64,000 nt of DNA from Kitasatospora sp. NBC_00458 (GCF_036013975.1 NZ_CP107904.1:1612001-1676000); one strand, 5' to 3'. Shown: positions 41,829-51,511, numbered from the stretch's first letter. The notes: generated by a model not told the origin, from the sequence alone. A program made the numbers and translations.

Positions 41829-41847
41829 GAAGGTTAGCCTTACCTAA
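41829..41847 (-). promoter_or_regulatory. IdeR/DmdR-type iron box
   Basis: Read on the minus strand the 19 bases are TTAGGTAAGGCTAACCTTC, matching the consensus TTAGGTTAGGCTAACCTAA at 16 of 19 positions, including both core half-sites. It ends at the base before the methyltransferase ATG, so bound repressor would cover the ribosome site and the transcript start. Iron control of this gene is a strong inference. Confidence 0.75.
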
Positions 41848-41987
41848 GTTTGGTGTCCGGTCAAGGGGCGCTTTCTCGGCGGCGGTCCGTCAACTCCCCT
41901 TCGAGGACGAGGGCGAGGGCGAAGACGAGGGCGAGGGCGCGGCGGCCGGTTCGCCGCCGCGCCGTGTCGTGCCGCGCCGTGCCGAGC

Positions 41988-42209
41988 TCAGAGGAGGTGG
42001 TCGAGGAGCCGCCCGAGGAGCCGGTCGGCGAGGGCACGGGCGGCACCGGCGGCGGCGCCCTTCGCCGCCTCGGCCCCGAGGCCGCGCCCGGCGGTCGGCC
42101 CGGGGGCGGAGGTCCGGTCGGGAGCGGGAGCCCGCCCGGGAGCGGAGGCCTGCTCGGTGGCGGTGGGCGCGGCGCCCGGCTCAGGGGCGGCGGCGTGCTT
42201 GCGGGACAT
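41988..42209 (-). CDS. Small Ala-rich protein beside the STAND gene
   Basis: A 73-residue protein: Ala/Pro-rich first half (SRKHAAAPEPGAAPTATEQA), then a helical amphipathic end (AGAARALADRLLGRLLDHLL). GGGGAGG lies five bases before the ATG. It is divergent from the STAND gene across 240 bases. No domain recognised; it could bind a membrane or a partner protein through the C-terminal helix. Confidence 0.6.
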   Translation of the reverse strand: MSRKHAAAPEPGAAPTATEQASAPGRAPAPDRTSAPGPTAGRGLGAEAAKGAAAGAARALADRLLGRLLDHLL

Positions 42210-42450
42210 CGGGTCCTCCCCGGTCTGGATGTCGTGGATGCGGTCGGCCGGCCGGCTTGAGCAGCAACGATTCCGGGCGGAGCGGCAGGCGGACGGAATC
42301 ACGGACGGTCCCGGACCGTCCCGGATCCGCCCGCCGTCCGCGCCGGTGGGGCACTACCCTGAGAGGCCTGCCGGCGGACGATCACGGACGCCCACGGACG
42401 ATCGCGGACCGGCGGAGGGCAACGGCACGGGCAGTGGTGGGGGACGAAGC

Positions 42451-44898
42451 GTGGCCACAGGGGAGAACCGGGAATCGCAGCGGGTCCTGCGGGAGTTCGC
42501 GGAGCGGCTCGACCAGCTGCGCCGGGACGCCGGCAACCCGGACGGCCCCCAGCTCATCGACGCCGACCCGAGCGGCAGGCTCACCAGGAGCGGCATCAGC
42601 GAGCTCCTGCGGGGCCGCGCCGGAGTCTTCCGGGTGCACGACTGGGACCTCGTCTCCGCCTTCGTCCACGCCTGCGGCACCTACGACGCGGCCAGCACCC
42701 GGATCCTGCCGCCCGGCCGCACCGACCCGGCCGTGTGGAAGAGCGCCTACACGGGGCTCGTGAACCAGGTGGAGGCGTTCGACCGCAGCGGGCGGGAGAG
42801 CCGCACCCCCGCCCCGCCCCTGCCGGAGCTGCCCGCGCTCGCGCCGCTGCCCGCCGTACCCGCCGGCTTCACCGGCCGGGAGCAGGACCTCGACGGGCTC
42901 CTCGCCCTCATCGGGCCGGCCGGCGAGGGGCCCGCTGCGGACGGGCCGGCCGGTGGAGGTCCCGCCGCCGGATCCGCCGTCGTGGTGGCCGCGGTGCGCG
43001 GGATGGGCGGCATCGGCAAGACCACCCTCGCCCTGGCGGCCGGCCACGCGGCGATCGGGCGGGGCGACTTCACCGACGGCGTCCTCCTCGACCTGCTCGG
43101 GTACGACGAGACCCCCGTCGACGCGGGCCAGGCCCTCGACAAGGTCCTGCGCCTGCTCGGGCTCGACCCGGCCCTGATCCCGCCCGACCACGACCAGCGC
43201 GCCGCCCTCTACCGGTCCCAGCTCGCCCTCCGCGCCCGGCGCGGCGAACGGCTCCTGATCGTCGCCGACAACGCCTCCCACACCGACCAGATCGAACGGC
43301 TCCTCCCCGGCGACGGCCCCCACCGCCTGCTGGTCACCTCCCGCGACGACCTCTCCGCCGTCGGTGCCCGCCTCGTCGACCTCGACGTCCTCGCCCCCGA
43401 GGAGTCCGCCGCCGTCCTCGACCTCGCGGTGCGCACGGCGCTCCCCAGGGACACCCGCGTCACCGCCGACCCCGACGGCGCCCGCCGCATCGGCGAACTC
43501 TGCGGGCGCCTGCCCCTCGCGCTGCGGATCGCCGCCGCCCAGCTCGTCGCCGACCGGAGCCTGACACCCGCCCGGCTCGCGGACGACCTGGAGGACCCGG
43601 ACGACCGCCTCGACCTGCTGGACGACGGCACGCGCGCCGTCCGCGCCGTCCTGGAACGCTCGGTCCGGCGCCTGACGACCCCGCAGGAGGAGCTGTTCCG
43701 CCTGCTCTCCGTCAACCCGGGGCCGGACCTCTCCACCGACACCGTCGTCGCCTACAGCGGACTCGGGAAGCCCAAGGACGTCCGCGCACGGCTGGCCGCC
43801 CTGCAGAAGGCCAGCCTGGTCCGCCAGGACCGGGAGACCGGCCGCTGGAGCATGCACGACCTCGTCCGCGCGTACGCCACCGAGCGGGCGGCGGGCCACC
43901 CGGCGGTGAACGACCGGGCCCTGCGGCGCCTCCTCGACCACTACGAATCCGCCGTCAGGGACGCGAACGTCCACCTGGTGCTGGGGTCCGATGGGAACCG
44001 CGCCACCTTCGGCGGCCGCACCCCGGCCCTGCGGTGGCTCGACTCCGAGTACTCCAACCTGGTCGCTGCCGTCCACGCCGCGCACTCCACGGGCCGTCCG
44101 GACACCGTCATGGTGATCGTCCCGTACCTCGGCGCCTTCCAGTCCTTCCGCCGCCACCTCGGGGACCACGTCGGCCTCTCGGCCCTCGCCCGCGACGCGG
44201 CGGCGGCGTCCGGCACGCCGCACCACCTGGCCAACGCACGGACCAACCTCGGGATCGCGTACCAGGAGTCGCTCCGGTACAGCGAGGCGGAGCGCACCCA
44301 CCGCACCGCGCTCGCCACCTACCAGGAGCTCGGCTACCGGCAGGGCGAGGCCCCGGTGTGGACCAACATCGGGATCACCCTCCAGGAGACGGGCCGCCAC
44401 GAGGAGGCGGAGGCCGCCCACCGCACCGCGCTCACCGCCTACCAGGAGCTCGACCACCGGCACAGCGAGGCCGTGACCTGGACCAACCTCGGGATCACCC
44501 TCCACGGGATGGGCCGCCACGAGGAGGCGGAGGCCGCCCACCGCACCGCGCTCGCCACCTACCAGGACCTCAACGACCGGCACAAGGAGGCCGTGGGGTG
44601 GAACAACCTCGGCACGTCGCTGCGCGTCCGCGGAGAACTCCGGGCCGCGGTGGAGGCCGGTGAGCGGGCCGCGGCCATGTTCGACGCGCTGGGGGACGAC
44701 TACCGGCACGGTCAGGCGCTGGGCGAGCTGGCGTTGACGCTGACGGCGTCGGGGCGGCCGGACCGGGACGTGCGGGCGGTGCGGGAGGCGGCGGCGGAGG
44801 CGTACCGGCGGGCCGGGGCGGAGGACGAGGCGGTGAAGGTCCTGGAGCGGGACGGGGCAGGGCCGGCGGACGGCGAAGGGGACGGTGGAGGGGCGTGA
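42451..44898 (+). CDS. STAND protein: HTH, NB-ARC and TPR
   Basis: An 815-residue signal-transduction ATPase. Residues 1-100 form the XRE-like module common at the start of actinobacterial STAND proteins (LREFAERLDQLRRDAG, TRSGISELLRGRAG, WDLVSAFVHACG). NB-ARC spans 140-560, with Walker A GMGGIGKTT at about 184-192, RLLIVADNASH as Walker B, and a GLPLAL-equivalent CGRLPLALRIAAA. Residues 590-790 are TPRs with a 40-residue period (NLGIAYQESLRYSEAERTHR, NIGITLQETGRHEEAEAAHR). The TPR-coding DNA has near-identical 120-base units. GGGGACGA precedes GTG 42451. Its stop overlaps the start of the next gene. Such proteins act as regulators or defence sensors. Confidence 0.88.
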   Translation: MATGENRESQRVLREFAERLDQLRRDAGNPDGPQLIDADPSGRLTRSGISELLRGRAGVFRVHDWDLVSAFVHACGTYDAASTRILPPGRTDPAVWKSAYTGLVNQVEAFDRSGRESRTPAPPLPELPALAPLPAVPAGFTGREQDLDGLLALIGPAGEGPAADGPAGGGPAAGSAVVVAAVRGMGGIGKTTLALAAGHAAIGRGDFTDGVLLDLLGYDETPVDAGQALDKVLRLLGLDPALIPPDHDQRAALYRSQLALRARRGERLLIVADNASHTDQIERLLPGDGPHRLLVTSRDDLSAVGARLVDLDVLAPEESAAVLDLAVRTALPRDTRVTADPDGARRIGELCGRLPLALRIAAAQLVADRSLTPARLADDLEDPDDRLDLLDDGTRAVRAVLERSVRRLTTPQEELFRLLSVNPGPDLSTDTVVAYSGLGKPKDVRARLAALQKASLVRQDRETGRWSMHDLVRAYATERAAGHPAVNDRALRRLLDHYESAVRDANVHLVLGSDGNRATFGGRTPALRWLDSEYSNLVAAVHAAHSTGRPDTVMVIVPYLGAFQSFRRHLGDHVGLSALARDAAAASGTPHHLANARTNLGIAYQESLRYSEAERTHRTALATYQELGYRQGEAPVWTNIGITLQETGRHEEAEAAHRTALTAYQELDHRHSEAVTWTNLGITLHGMGRHEEAEAAHRTALATYQDLNDRHKEAVGWNNLGTSLRVRGELRAAVEAGERAAAMFDALGDDYRHGQALGELALTLTASGRPDRDVRAVREAAAEAYRRAGAEDEAVKVLERDGAGPADGEGDGGGA

Positions 44899-45377
44899 CG
44901 GTGGAGGACGCGGGGTTCGACGGGCTGGTGCCGGTGGCGGAGGGGCCGGGCGGGCTGCGGGTCTGGGGCGTGGCGGAGCCGCCGCGGTCCGGGCTGTACG
45001 GGGCACCGGTGGAGGTCAACGTCCTGCTGGAGGCGGGCGAGGAGCCGGAGCGGCTCGACCTGTCGCTGCTCGGCGAGGTGGTGGCGGACGTGGACCGCTT
45101 CGTCGGGGCGGCGCTCGGGCTGGTGCGGCGGGTGCTGGCGGCGGAGCCGGAGGTGCTCGGGCTGACGGCGGAGGAGGCGGGGCGCCACCTCGCGGGCTCC
45201 GACGCGGAGCTCCCGCTGGGCGCCCCGCAGATCGACTTCCACCTCGACGGGTGGCAGCTGCGGTTCACCGAGGGCGCCCTGCCGGTCTGCGACCCGTACG
45301 GGGCGGCCGTGGTGTTCGACGGGCTGCGGCCGGTGCGCTTCGAGGACCTGCGCGATGCCGAGCCGGTGGAGGAGTAG
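44895..45377 (+). CDS. Hypothetical partner of the STAND protein (160 residues)
   Basis: Acidic protein with an alpha/beta pattern: GFDGLVPVAEGPGGLRVWG, YGAPVEVNVLLEAGEEPERL, LLGEVVADVDRFVGAALGLV, and PQIDFHLDGWQLRFTEGALP. GTG 44895 overlaps the TGA of the STAND gene (GTGA), so it is co-translated and probably works with it. The family is not recognised. Confidence 0.72.
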   Translation: MTVEDAGFDGLVPVAEGPGGLRVWGVAEPPRSGLYGAPVEVNVLLEAGEEPERLDLSLLGEVVADVDRFVGAALGLVRRVLAAEPEVLGLTAEEAGRHLAGSDAELPLGAPQIDFHLDGWQLRFTEGALPVCDPYGAAVVFDGLRPVRFEDLRDAEPVEE

Positions 45378-45385
45378 GGCGTTCC

Positions 45386-45414
45386 CTTCAGGCCCGGCCG
45401 GTCGGGGCCTGAAG
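45386..45414. terminator. Hairpin between convergent genes
   Basis: CTTCAGGCCC (45386-45395) and GGGCCTGAAG (45405-45414) pair perfectly around a 9-base loop, between the stops at 45377 and 45416. Confidence 0.8.
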
Positions 45415-45415
45415 G

Positions 45416-46441
45416 TCAACAGAGGGCGTCCCAGTCGTGGAGGGCCCGGAGGGCCGCCGCGCGTTCGGCCGGGGTGGCGGTGTCCGGGGCCGGGGTGAGG
45501 AGGTAGTCGGCGACGGGGGTGAGCAGGAGCCGGCCGTCGGGGGCGGGGACCAGCCGGGCCTCGTCCCAGTCGTGGCGGATGACCGCGCGGCGCAGCAGGG
45601 TGCCGTGGCGGGCGGGGAGCCGGGGCGTGGCGGCGGCTTCGCCGCGGCGCCGGTGCTCGGGGGCGAGTTCCGCTTCGAGGGCGGCGCGGACCGGGGCGAG
45701 CGGGCCGAGCGCGAGGTGGGCGGCGGCGCGGTCGAGGAGGGCGACGGCCTCGGGGGCGAGCCGGTAGGCGGCGATGACGGCGGCGGTCTCGGCGGCTTCG
45801 AAGGGCTGCCGGTCGAGGGCGGCGACGTCGAGGACGTCGGCCGGGCGGAAGGGGCGGCGGAGGCCCTCCTCGGCGAGGGCGATGAGGCACTCGACGTGGT
45901 CGTCGGCGACCAGGTAGGGGCGGACGGGGACCCCCGCGCCGTCCCCGTCGAGGGCGGCGGTGGTGAGGCGGACCCGGTACCAGGGGTCGACGAGCGGGTC
46001 CTCGGCCGGCCAGTGGACGGTGACGGCGGTGTGGTGCGGGCGGTCGCCGAGCAGTGCGACCTCGATGTGCTCCACGGGCTGGTCGGTGACCAGGCGGACG
46101 ACGGCCTGCCAGAGGGCGGCCTCGCCGGGGGCCACCAGGTCGAGGGTGTCCAGCGGCCGGAGCAGCCCGGCCGGGTAGTAGCCGGCGAGCGGGAGGCCGC
46201 GCAGGGCCCGGACGCCGGTGGAGCGGGCGAGGTCGCCGGCGAGGCGGGTGTAGCGGTCGGCCCGGTCGCGGGCGCGGCGGAGTTCGGCGCGGGCCGGCGC
46301 GCCCATCCGGACGTCGTCGCCGGCGAGCGCGGAGAGCACGAGGGCGGGCAGGTGACGGCTGGTGCGGGAGCGGTGGAGCAGTGCGGCCGGCCCGTCGGCC
46401 GGGTCGACGTCGAGCAGGTGGTACAGCAGAGCGGTGTTCAC
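45416..46441 (-). CDS. Nucleotidyltransferase-like protein (NTP_transf_5 type, degenerate)
   Basis: A 341-residue protein. Residues 85-115 read LRGLPLAGYYPAGLLRPLDT and LDLVAP, like the KG..L...Y...G.R..GDIDLLV core of the uncharacterised nucleotidyltransferase family PF14907. The metal-binding Asp pair is spaced as DTLD, so activity is uncertain. Helical regions surround this core, with a Leu-rich C-terminal part (LLRRAVIRHDWDEARL, RAAALRALHDWDAL). Similar proteins occur in peptide biosynthesis and conflict loci. It is convergent to the STAND pair. The start MNTALLYHLLDVD at 46441 has no strong ribosome site. Confidence 0.68.
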   Translation of the reverse strand: MNTALLYHLLDVDPADGPAALLHRSRTSRHLPALVLSALAGDDVRMGAPARAELRRARDRADRYTRLAGDLARSTGVRALRGLPLAGYYPAGLLRPLDTLDLVAPGEAALWQAVVRLVTDQPVEHIEVALLGDRPHHTAVTVHWPAEDPLVDPWYRVRLTTAALDGDGAGVPVRPYLVADDHVECLIALAEEGLRRPFRPADVLDVAALDRQPFEAAETAAVIAAYRLAPEAVALLDRAAAHLALGPLAPVRAALEAELAPEHRRRGEAAATPRLPARHGTLLRRAVIRHDWDEARLVPAPDGRLLLTPVADYLLTPAPDTATPAERAAALRALHDWDALC

Positions 46442-46785
46442 GGCGTCCGCCTCCGAAGGTATGGTCGTGGCCCGGCGTCACCGGCGGCCGACGGCGGGGC
46501 GGGCGTGGCCGGAGCGCAGGGGGTTCCCGGCCGTCCGGGCGGAGGCAGGCGCGGGGTGGACCGGCCCGCGGCGGCAGCGGCCTTGGGGGGTAGGGGAGTT
46601 CGGGAAGCAGGGGGTTTCCCTGTGCCCGGGGTGCAGGGCTGGGGTGGGGGCGGACCGGACCGTCTCCGGTGGTCCCCGGCACGGTCCATCCTGCAGGGCG
46701 GCGTTCAACGCCTGGTCACCGCAGGCTCAACGGACCCTCGACACCGGGCGGCGCACTGTGATTTATAGGTGACACAAAGTCTGAC
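46442..46785. other. Divergent promoter region of the AfsR-like gene
   Basis: A 344-base gap with no convincing gene. The last 50 bases are A/T-rich for this genome and include TTATAGGTGACACAAAG (46761-46777), a plausible -10 region close to the AfsR-like start. No operator was identified. Confidence 0.5.
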
Positions 46786-49700
46786 ATGTGCACGAGCGGG
46801 GCGGGCACTGTCCTGGGGCAGCTGGGGGCAGGATTGGGCGATCTCCGTTTTTCGTTACTCGGTCTGATGCGGGCGCACCGCGGCGCGACGGCGCTGAAGG
46901 TGGGCAGTCCGCAGCAGCAGGCGATGCTGGCCGTCCTCCTGTTGCGGCCGGGCCATTCGGCGAGCGCCACCGACCTGATCGCGGCGCTCTGGGGAGAGGA
47001 GCCGCCGAACGCGGCGATGACCACCGTCCGCACCTACGCGTGGCGGTGGCGGAAGATCCTGGACGGCGCCGTGGAGGGCGGCGCGACGACCGGCGGGACG
47101 ACCGGCGGAACAGGCACCGCCGGCGGAACAGGCACCGGCACCGGCAGCAGTGACGACAAGGCGCCGAGCCTCCTGGTGTCGATGGGCGACGGCTACCGCC
47201 TCGTCCTGCCCAAACTCGCGGTGGACACCGCCGAGGCCGAGTCGCTGGCCGCCGAGGCCGAGCGGACGGCCCGGGCGGATCCGCTGCGCGCCCGCGACCT
47301 GCTCAACCAGGCGCTGGAACTGTGGCAGGGCGAGCCGCTCGCCGGCATCCCCGGACCGTTCGCGGAGCGGCACCGGCAGCGGCTGGAGGAGCTGCGGCTG
47401 ACCCTCCTGGAGGAGCGGATCGGCCTCGACCTCGCGCTCGGCCGCTACTCGCGCTGCATCCCGGAGCTGACCGCGCTCACCACCGAACACCCGCTGCACG
47501 AGCGGGCGTACGGGCTGCTGATGCGCGCCCTCTACCAGGCCGGGCGGCAGGCGGACGCACTCGCGGTGTTCCGGGGCGTGCGGCAGCTGTTCCTCGCGGA
47601 GCTGGGCGTCGGGCCGGGCACCGAGCTGGACCAGCTGCACCGGCGGATCCTGGAGGGGGACCCGGCACTGGCCGCCCCCGCCGCGCCGGAGCCGGTGGCC
47701 GCCGTACCCGCGGCGGCGGGCGGCGGCCCCGAGGCCGCCGGGGCGGAGGCGGACGGCCGGGAGGAGCCCGGCGAGGAGCGCGGGACGGCCCGTCCGGCCG
47801 CCGCACCACCGCGCCCGGCGCAGCTGCCGCCGGACGCCGCCGACTTCACCGGTCGGACGGCGCCGGTCCGGGTGCTGGACGGGGCGCTCGGGGCGCCCTC
47901 CGCGCAGGCCCTGGTGATCGCGACCGTGGTCGGCATGGGCGGGGTCGGCAAGACCGCGCTGGCGCTGCACGTCGCGCACCGCGTCCGGGACGCCTACCCG
48001 GACGGCCAGCTGTACGTGGACCTGCGCGGCTCGGACCCCGTCCCGGCCGATCCGGAGGCGGTGCTCAGCGGGTTCCTGGTGGCGCTCGGCGTGGCGGCCG
48101 ACGTCGTCCCGGACGGACTGGACGCGCGGTCGGCGCTGTTCCGCTCGGTGGTGGACGGGCGGCGGCTGCTGCTGGTCCTGGACAACGCCAAGGACGCCGC
48201 GCAGATCCGGCCGCTGCTGCCCGGCGCGGTCGGCTGCGCGGTGCTCACCACCGGGCGCACCCGGCCGGCCGGGCTGCCCGCCACCGTCCAGGTCGACCTG
48301 GACGTGTTCCAGCCCGCGGAGGCGCTGGACCTGCTCGGCCGCACCATCGGCGCCGAGCGGCTGGCCGCCGAACCGGAGGCGGCGCGGGAGCTGGTGGTGG
48401 CCTGCGGGCACCTGCCGCTCGCGGTCCGGATCGTGGCCGCCCGGCTGGCCGCCCGGCCCGGCTGGACGGTGGGGACGCTCAGCCGCCGCCTCCAGGTGGA
48501 GCGGCGGCGGATCGACGAGCTGCGGATCGGGGACCTCGCGGTCGCGGCGGCCTTCGAACTGAGCTACCGCCAGCTGACCGCCGACCAGTCCCGGGCGTTC
48601 CGGCTGGTCGCCTCGGTGGACGGGCCGGACATCGGCCTGGCCGCGGCCGCCGCGCTGCTGGACCTCGACGAGTACGACGCCGAGGACCTGCTGGAGGCGC
48701 TGGTGGACGTGGCGATGGTGGAGTCGCCGTTCCCCGGCCGGTACCGCTACCACGACCTGCTGCGGGCGTTCGCCCGGCGGCGGCCGGCGGAGGGCGCGCA
48801 GCCGGACGGGGACCACGGGGAGGCGGTGGCCGCCCGGGACCGCCTGCTGGACCACCTGCTGGCCACCGCGTGCACGGCGTTCCAGCACGCCGTGCCGGGC
48901 GATCCCGCCGCGGGCGCGCTCGGTCCGGCCCGCTCCCCCGGGGTCCCGCTGACCGGGCGGGACGCGGCCCGGGAGTGGGCGGCGGCGGAGCGGGCGGGTG
49001 CGGTGGCGCTGGCGGCCCAGGTCGCGGCGCACGCGGGGGCTTCGGCGGAGGCCACCCTCGCGGGGGCCACCACCACGGGGGCCTCCACGTCGGCGGCCGC
49101 CGCACCGGGTCACGGTGCGGCGGGTGGCGGCGGGACGGGCGGGGCGGGCGGGGCGGATGTGCCGGAGGGGGCGGACGGGGCGGCGCTGCGGGCCGCGATC
49201 GACCTGCTGATCGCGCTCACCCCGTTCGTACTGACCCCGCCGAGCCGTCAGCTGGCCGCCACCGCCGACGCGCTGGCCGAGGCGGCGGCGCGGCACCGGG
49301 ACGTCCGGGCCGAGGGGCGGGCGCACTTCCTGCGCGGCAACGTCGCCCTCGCCGCGACCCGGCTGGACGCGGCCGAGGCGGCGGCCCGGCAGGCCTCCGA
49401 CGCGGCGCGGGCCGCCGGGGACACGGTGATCCTCCGCCAGGCGCTCAACGACCTGGGGCTGATCTGCCAGTTCCTCAGCCGCTACGACGAGGCGGTCGAC
49501 CACTACGACGAGGCGCTGCTGCTGGCCAACGAGCTGGGGCACCGCTCCGGCGCGCTGGTGACCACGGTGAACGCCGCGCTGGCGCGGGTCCGCAGCGGTC
49601 GGGCGGACGAGGCGGTGGCGATCTGCCACGAGGCGCTGGCCGAGCTGCGCACCCGGCAGGACGACCCGGGGCGGGCGTACACCCTGTACGTGCTGGGGCT

Positions 49701-50085
49701 GGCGCTGCACGCGCTGGGGCGGCACGAGGAGGCGGTCACCTGGTTCGGCGAGTGCCTGACGGTGGCGGTCGGGGCCGGTCTGCGGGACCGGGCGGCGCAC
49801 GCGCGCTACCGGCTGGCGGACAGTCTGCGCTCGCTCGGCCGGACCGACGAGGCGCTGGAGCACGCCGGGCAGGCGCTGGCGCTCTGCGAGGAGCTGGGGG
49901 CGGAACGCGACCAGGCGCAGGCGCTGGTGGTGCTGGGCCGCTCGCTGGCGGACCTCGGACGCGGGGCCGAGGCGGGCGCCAGGCTCCGGCAGGCGTTCGA
50001 GATCTTCGGCCGCCTGGGGCTGCCGGAGGCCGCCGAGGTGGCGCGGCTGCTCGCGGAGCCGGCGTTCGCCCTGGTGGATCCGTGA
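46786..50085 (+). CDS. AfsR-like SARP/BTAD/NB-ARC/TPR transcriptional activator
   Basis: A 1099-residue regulator. Residues 15-100 are the SARP winged helix ([49 protein letters not shown]). Residues 140-285 are the BTAD helical domain ([14 protein letters not shown] region). NB-ARC follows with Walker [10 protein letters not shown] near residue 385, [18 protein letters not shown] and [14 protein letters not shown]. The C-terminal 300 residues are TPRs ([20 protein letters not shown]). Gly/Thr- and Ala-rich linkers at 110-125 and 745-795 make it longer than S. coelicolor AfsR (993 residues). ATG 46786 has no ribosome site and may be leaderless; a TTG about 16 codons downstream is an alternative. 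It probably activates the NRPS operon to the right. Confidence 0.92.
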   Translation: MCTSGAGTVLGQLGAGLGDLRFSLLGLMRAHRGATALKVGSPQQQAMLAVLLLRPGHSASATDLIAALWGEEPPNAAMTTVRTYAWRWRKILDGAVEGGATTGGTTGGTGTAGGTGTGTGSSDDKAPSLLVSMGDGYRLVLPKLAVDTAEAESLAAEAERTARADPLRARDLLNQALELWQGEPLAGIPGPFAERHRQRLEELRLTLLEERIGLDLALGRYSRCIPELTALTTEHPLHERAYGLLMRALYQAGRQADALAVFRGVRQLFLAELGVGPGTELDQLHRRILEGDPALAAPAAPEPVAAVPAAAGGGPEAAGAEADGREEPGEERGTARPAAAPPRPAQLPPDAADFTGRTAPVRVLDGALGAPSAQALVIATVVGMGGVGKTALALHVAHRVRDAYPDGQLYVDLRGSDPVPADPEAVLSGFLVALGVAADVVPDGLDARSALFRSVVDGRRLLLVLDNAKDAAQIRPLLPGAVGCAVLTTGRTRPAGLPATVQVDLDVFQPAEALDLLGRTIGAERLAAEPEAARELVVACGHLPLAVRIVAARLAARPGWTVGTLSRRLQVERRRIDELRIGDLAVAAAFELSYRQLTADQSRAFRLVASVDGPDIGLAAAAALLDLDEYDAEDLLEALVDVAMVESPFPGRYRYHDLLRAFARRRPAEGAQPDGDHGEAVAARDRLLDHLLATACTAFQHAVPGDPAAGALGPARSPGVPLTGRDAAREWAAAERAGAVALAAQVAAHAGASAEATLAGATTTGASTSAAAAPGHGAAGGGGTGGAGGADVPEGADGAALRAAIDLLIALTPFVLTPPSRQLAATADALAEAAARHRDVRAEGRAHFLRGNVALAATRLDAAEAAARQASDAARAAGDTVILRQALNDLGLICQFLSRYDEAVDHYDEALLLANELGHRSGALVTTVNAALARVRSGRADEAVAICHEALAELRTRQDDPGRAYTLYVLGLALHALGRHEEAVTWFGECLTVAVGAGLRDRAAHARYRLADSLRSLGRTDEALEHAGQALALCEELGAERDQAQALVVLGRSLADLGRGAEAGARLRQAFEIFGRLGLPEAAEVARLLAEPAFALVDP

Positions 50086-50173
50086 GCCGGGCGGCCGGCG
50101 GGGCGGCGGTTCCGCGGGTCGCGGATCCGTGGGGCCGGGGGCGGGGCTGTGGCTGTGGCTGTGGCTGTGGCTG

Positions 50174-50191
50174 TGCAGAAACGGTTCTGCA
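50174..50191. terminator. Short hairpin after the AfsR-like gene
   Basis: TGCAGAA (50174-50180) and TTCTGCA (50185-50191) pair around ACGG. A TGTGGC 6-base tandem repeat (about 50148-50173) precedes it. Confidence 0.5.
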
Positions 50192-50227
50192 TGACGGGGG
50201 CGGGCCGGAGTGGGCCCTGCGCCGGGC

Positions 50228-50437
50228 TCAGGAGCCGGTGCTGTTCCAGTCGCCGTGACCGCCGGTCGGGGTCGGGGTGGGGGTCGGGGTCGGGGTGGTG
50301 GTGACCACCCCGCCCTGGCCCGCACCGGCCGCACCGTCGGCCATCGCCGTACCGGCCGCACCGAGGGCGATCGCCAGGCCGAGGCCCGCGGCGGCCAGGC
50401 GGATCCGGGTGGGACGGAGGTTCGAACGCTTCGCCAT
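50228..50437 (-). CDS. Small exported peptide with PT repeat
   Basis: A 69-residue peptide: basic start (MAKRSNLRPTRIR), hydrophobic signal LAAAGLGLAIALGAAGTAMA with a cut expected after AMA, then a short mature part with a (TP)n run and GGHGDWNSTGS. GGGAG lies six bases before the ATG. It is convergent to the AfsR-like gene and near the NRPS operon. Size and composition could fit a secreted signal or a small surface peptide; no family recognised. Confidence 0.65.
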   Translation of the reverse strand: MAKRSNLRPTRIRLAAAGLGLAIALGAAGTAMADGAAGAGQGGVVTTTPTPTPTPTPTGGHGDWNSTGS

Positions 50438-50520
50438 GACTGCTCCCTGGGGTGTCTTCCCTGGTGGGAAGGCGTTTTCCGGGCTGATGGGATCAGCATG
50501 GCAAGGCGCGTTCAACGGCA

Positions 50521-50549
50521 GATCGACGCACGAGCACCGTGCGTCGATC
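50521..50549. terminator. 12-bp hairpin terminator of the DDAH/NRPS operon
   Basis: GATCGACGCACG (50521-50532) and CGTGCGTCGATC (50538-50549) pair perfectly around a 5-base loop, 52 bases after the DDAH-like stop on the minus strand. A second GC-only palindrome (about 50579-50594) lies closer to the stop. Confidence 0.8.
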
Positions 50550-50600
50550 GCCGCCGTTGATCCGGGTGTCGAACGCCCCCGCCCGGGCGGGGCCGCCCCG

Positions 50601-51407
50601 CTACGGGCGGATCTCCAGCGTGCAGCACTTCACGCTGCCGCCGCCCTTGAACAGCTCCGAGAGGTCCATGCCGATCGGCCGGAAGCCGCGCTCCCGCAGC
50701 CGGTCGGCGACCCCGGTCGCGGCCTCCGGCAGCACCACGTTCAGGCCGTCGCTCATCGCGTTCAGCCCGAACACCTCCGCGTCCGCCTCCTCCACCAGCA
50801 CCGCGTCCGGGAACAGCCTCCGCAGCACCGCCCGGCTGCCCGCCGAGAACGCGCCCGGGTAGTACATGACCTCGTCGCCGTCGAGCACGCTCAGCGCGGT
50901 GTCGAGGTGGTAGAAGCGCGGGTCGACGAGGTCCAGGCCGATCACCGGCCGGCCGAGGAACTCCTGCGCCTCGGCGTGGCCGGCCGAGACGCTGCGGAAG
51001 CCCCGCCCGGCCAGCAGGTGGCCGCCCGTCAGCAGGAGGTCGCCCTCACCCTCGTTGACGTGCTCCGGGTCGTGCGTGGTGAAGCCGTTGGCGCGGAACC
51101 ACTCCAGGTAGGCCGGCCCCTCGGCGGCTCGCTCGGCGTTGCGGAACCGCGCGCCGAGCACCCGGCCGTCGACGACGGTCGCACCGTTCGCCGCGTACAC
51201 CATGTCGGGCAGGCCGGGCAGCGGGTCGATCAGGTCGACGCGGTGGCCGAGTTCCAGGTAGAGCTCGTACAGCCGCTCCCACTGGGCGACGGCGAGGCCG
51301 GTGTCGACCGGCTTGGCCGGGTCCATCCAGGGGTTGATCGTGTAGCTGACCTCGAAGTGGGTCGGACGGCACATCAGGTAGCGGCGCGGGCGGGCGGTGC
51401 GGGTCAT
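50601..51407 (-). CDS. Dimethylarginine dimethylaminohydrolase-like pentein hydrolase
   Basis: A 268-residue protein of the guanidine-modifying (pentein) superfamily: TRTARPRRYLMCRPTHFEV at the start, a MVYAANGATVV segment, EGEGDLLLTGGHLLAG, catalytic His167 in FYHLDTALSVL, NAMSDGLNVVLP and a C-terminal GGGSVKCCTLEIRP with the nucleophile Cys (Cys261 or Cys262). Relatives hydrolyse methylated arginine, arginine or agmatine to citrulline-type products. GGAG is seven bases before ATG 51407. It follows the MFS gene by 104 bases on the same strand and ends the NRPS operon, so it could prepare or tailor an arginine-derived precursor. Dedicated role is inference. Confidence 0.87.
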   Translation of the reverse strand: MTRTARPRRYLMCRPTHFEVSYTINPWMDPAKPVDTGLAVAQWERLYELYLELGHRVDLIDPLPGLPDMVYAANGATVVDGRVLGARFRNAERAAEGPAYLEWFRANGFTTHDPEHVNEGEGDLLLTGGHLLAGRGFRSVSAGHAEAQEFLGRPVIGLDLVDPRFYHLDTALSVLDGDEVMYYPGAFSAGSRAVLRRLFPDAVLVEEADAEVFGLNAMSDGLNVVLPEAATGVADRLRERGFRPIGMDLSELFKGGGSVKCCTLEIRP

Positions 51408-51511
51408 GGCGGGGCTCCGGGAGGTGAGGGAGGGAGGTGAGGGAGGGAGGGGCGACGGGCGGCGACGAGCCGGGGGGCGGGATCAGGACCGGGACCGGGG
51501 CCGGGACCGGG

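Noticed and set aside
42382..45006. 874-codon frame antisense to the STAND gene
   Set aside because: Periodicity in it simply mirrors the TPR repeats of the sense gene.
46855..50499. 1214-codon frame antisense to the AfsR-like gene
   Set aside because: The sense strand has complete SARP, NB-ARC and TPR motifs; the antisense translation has none.
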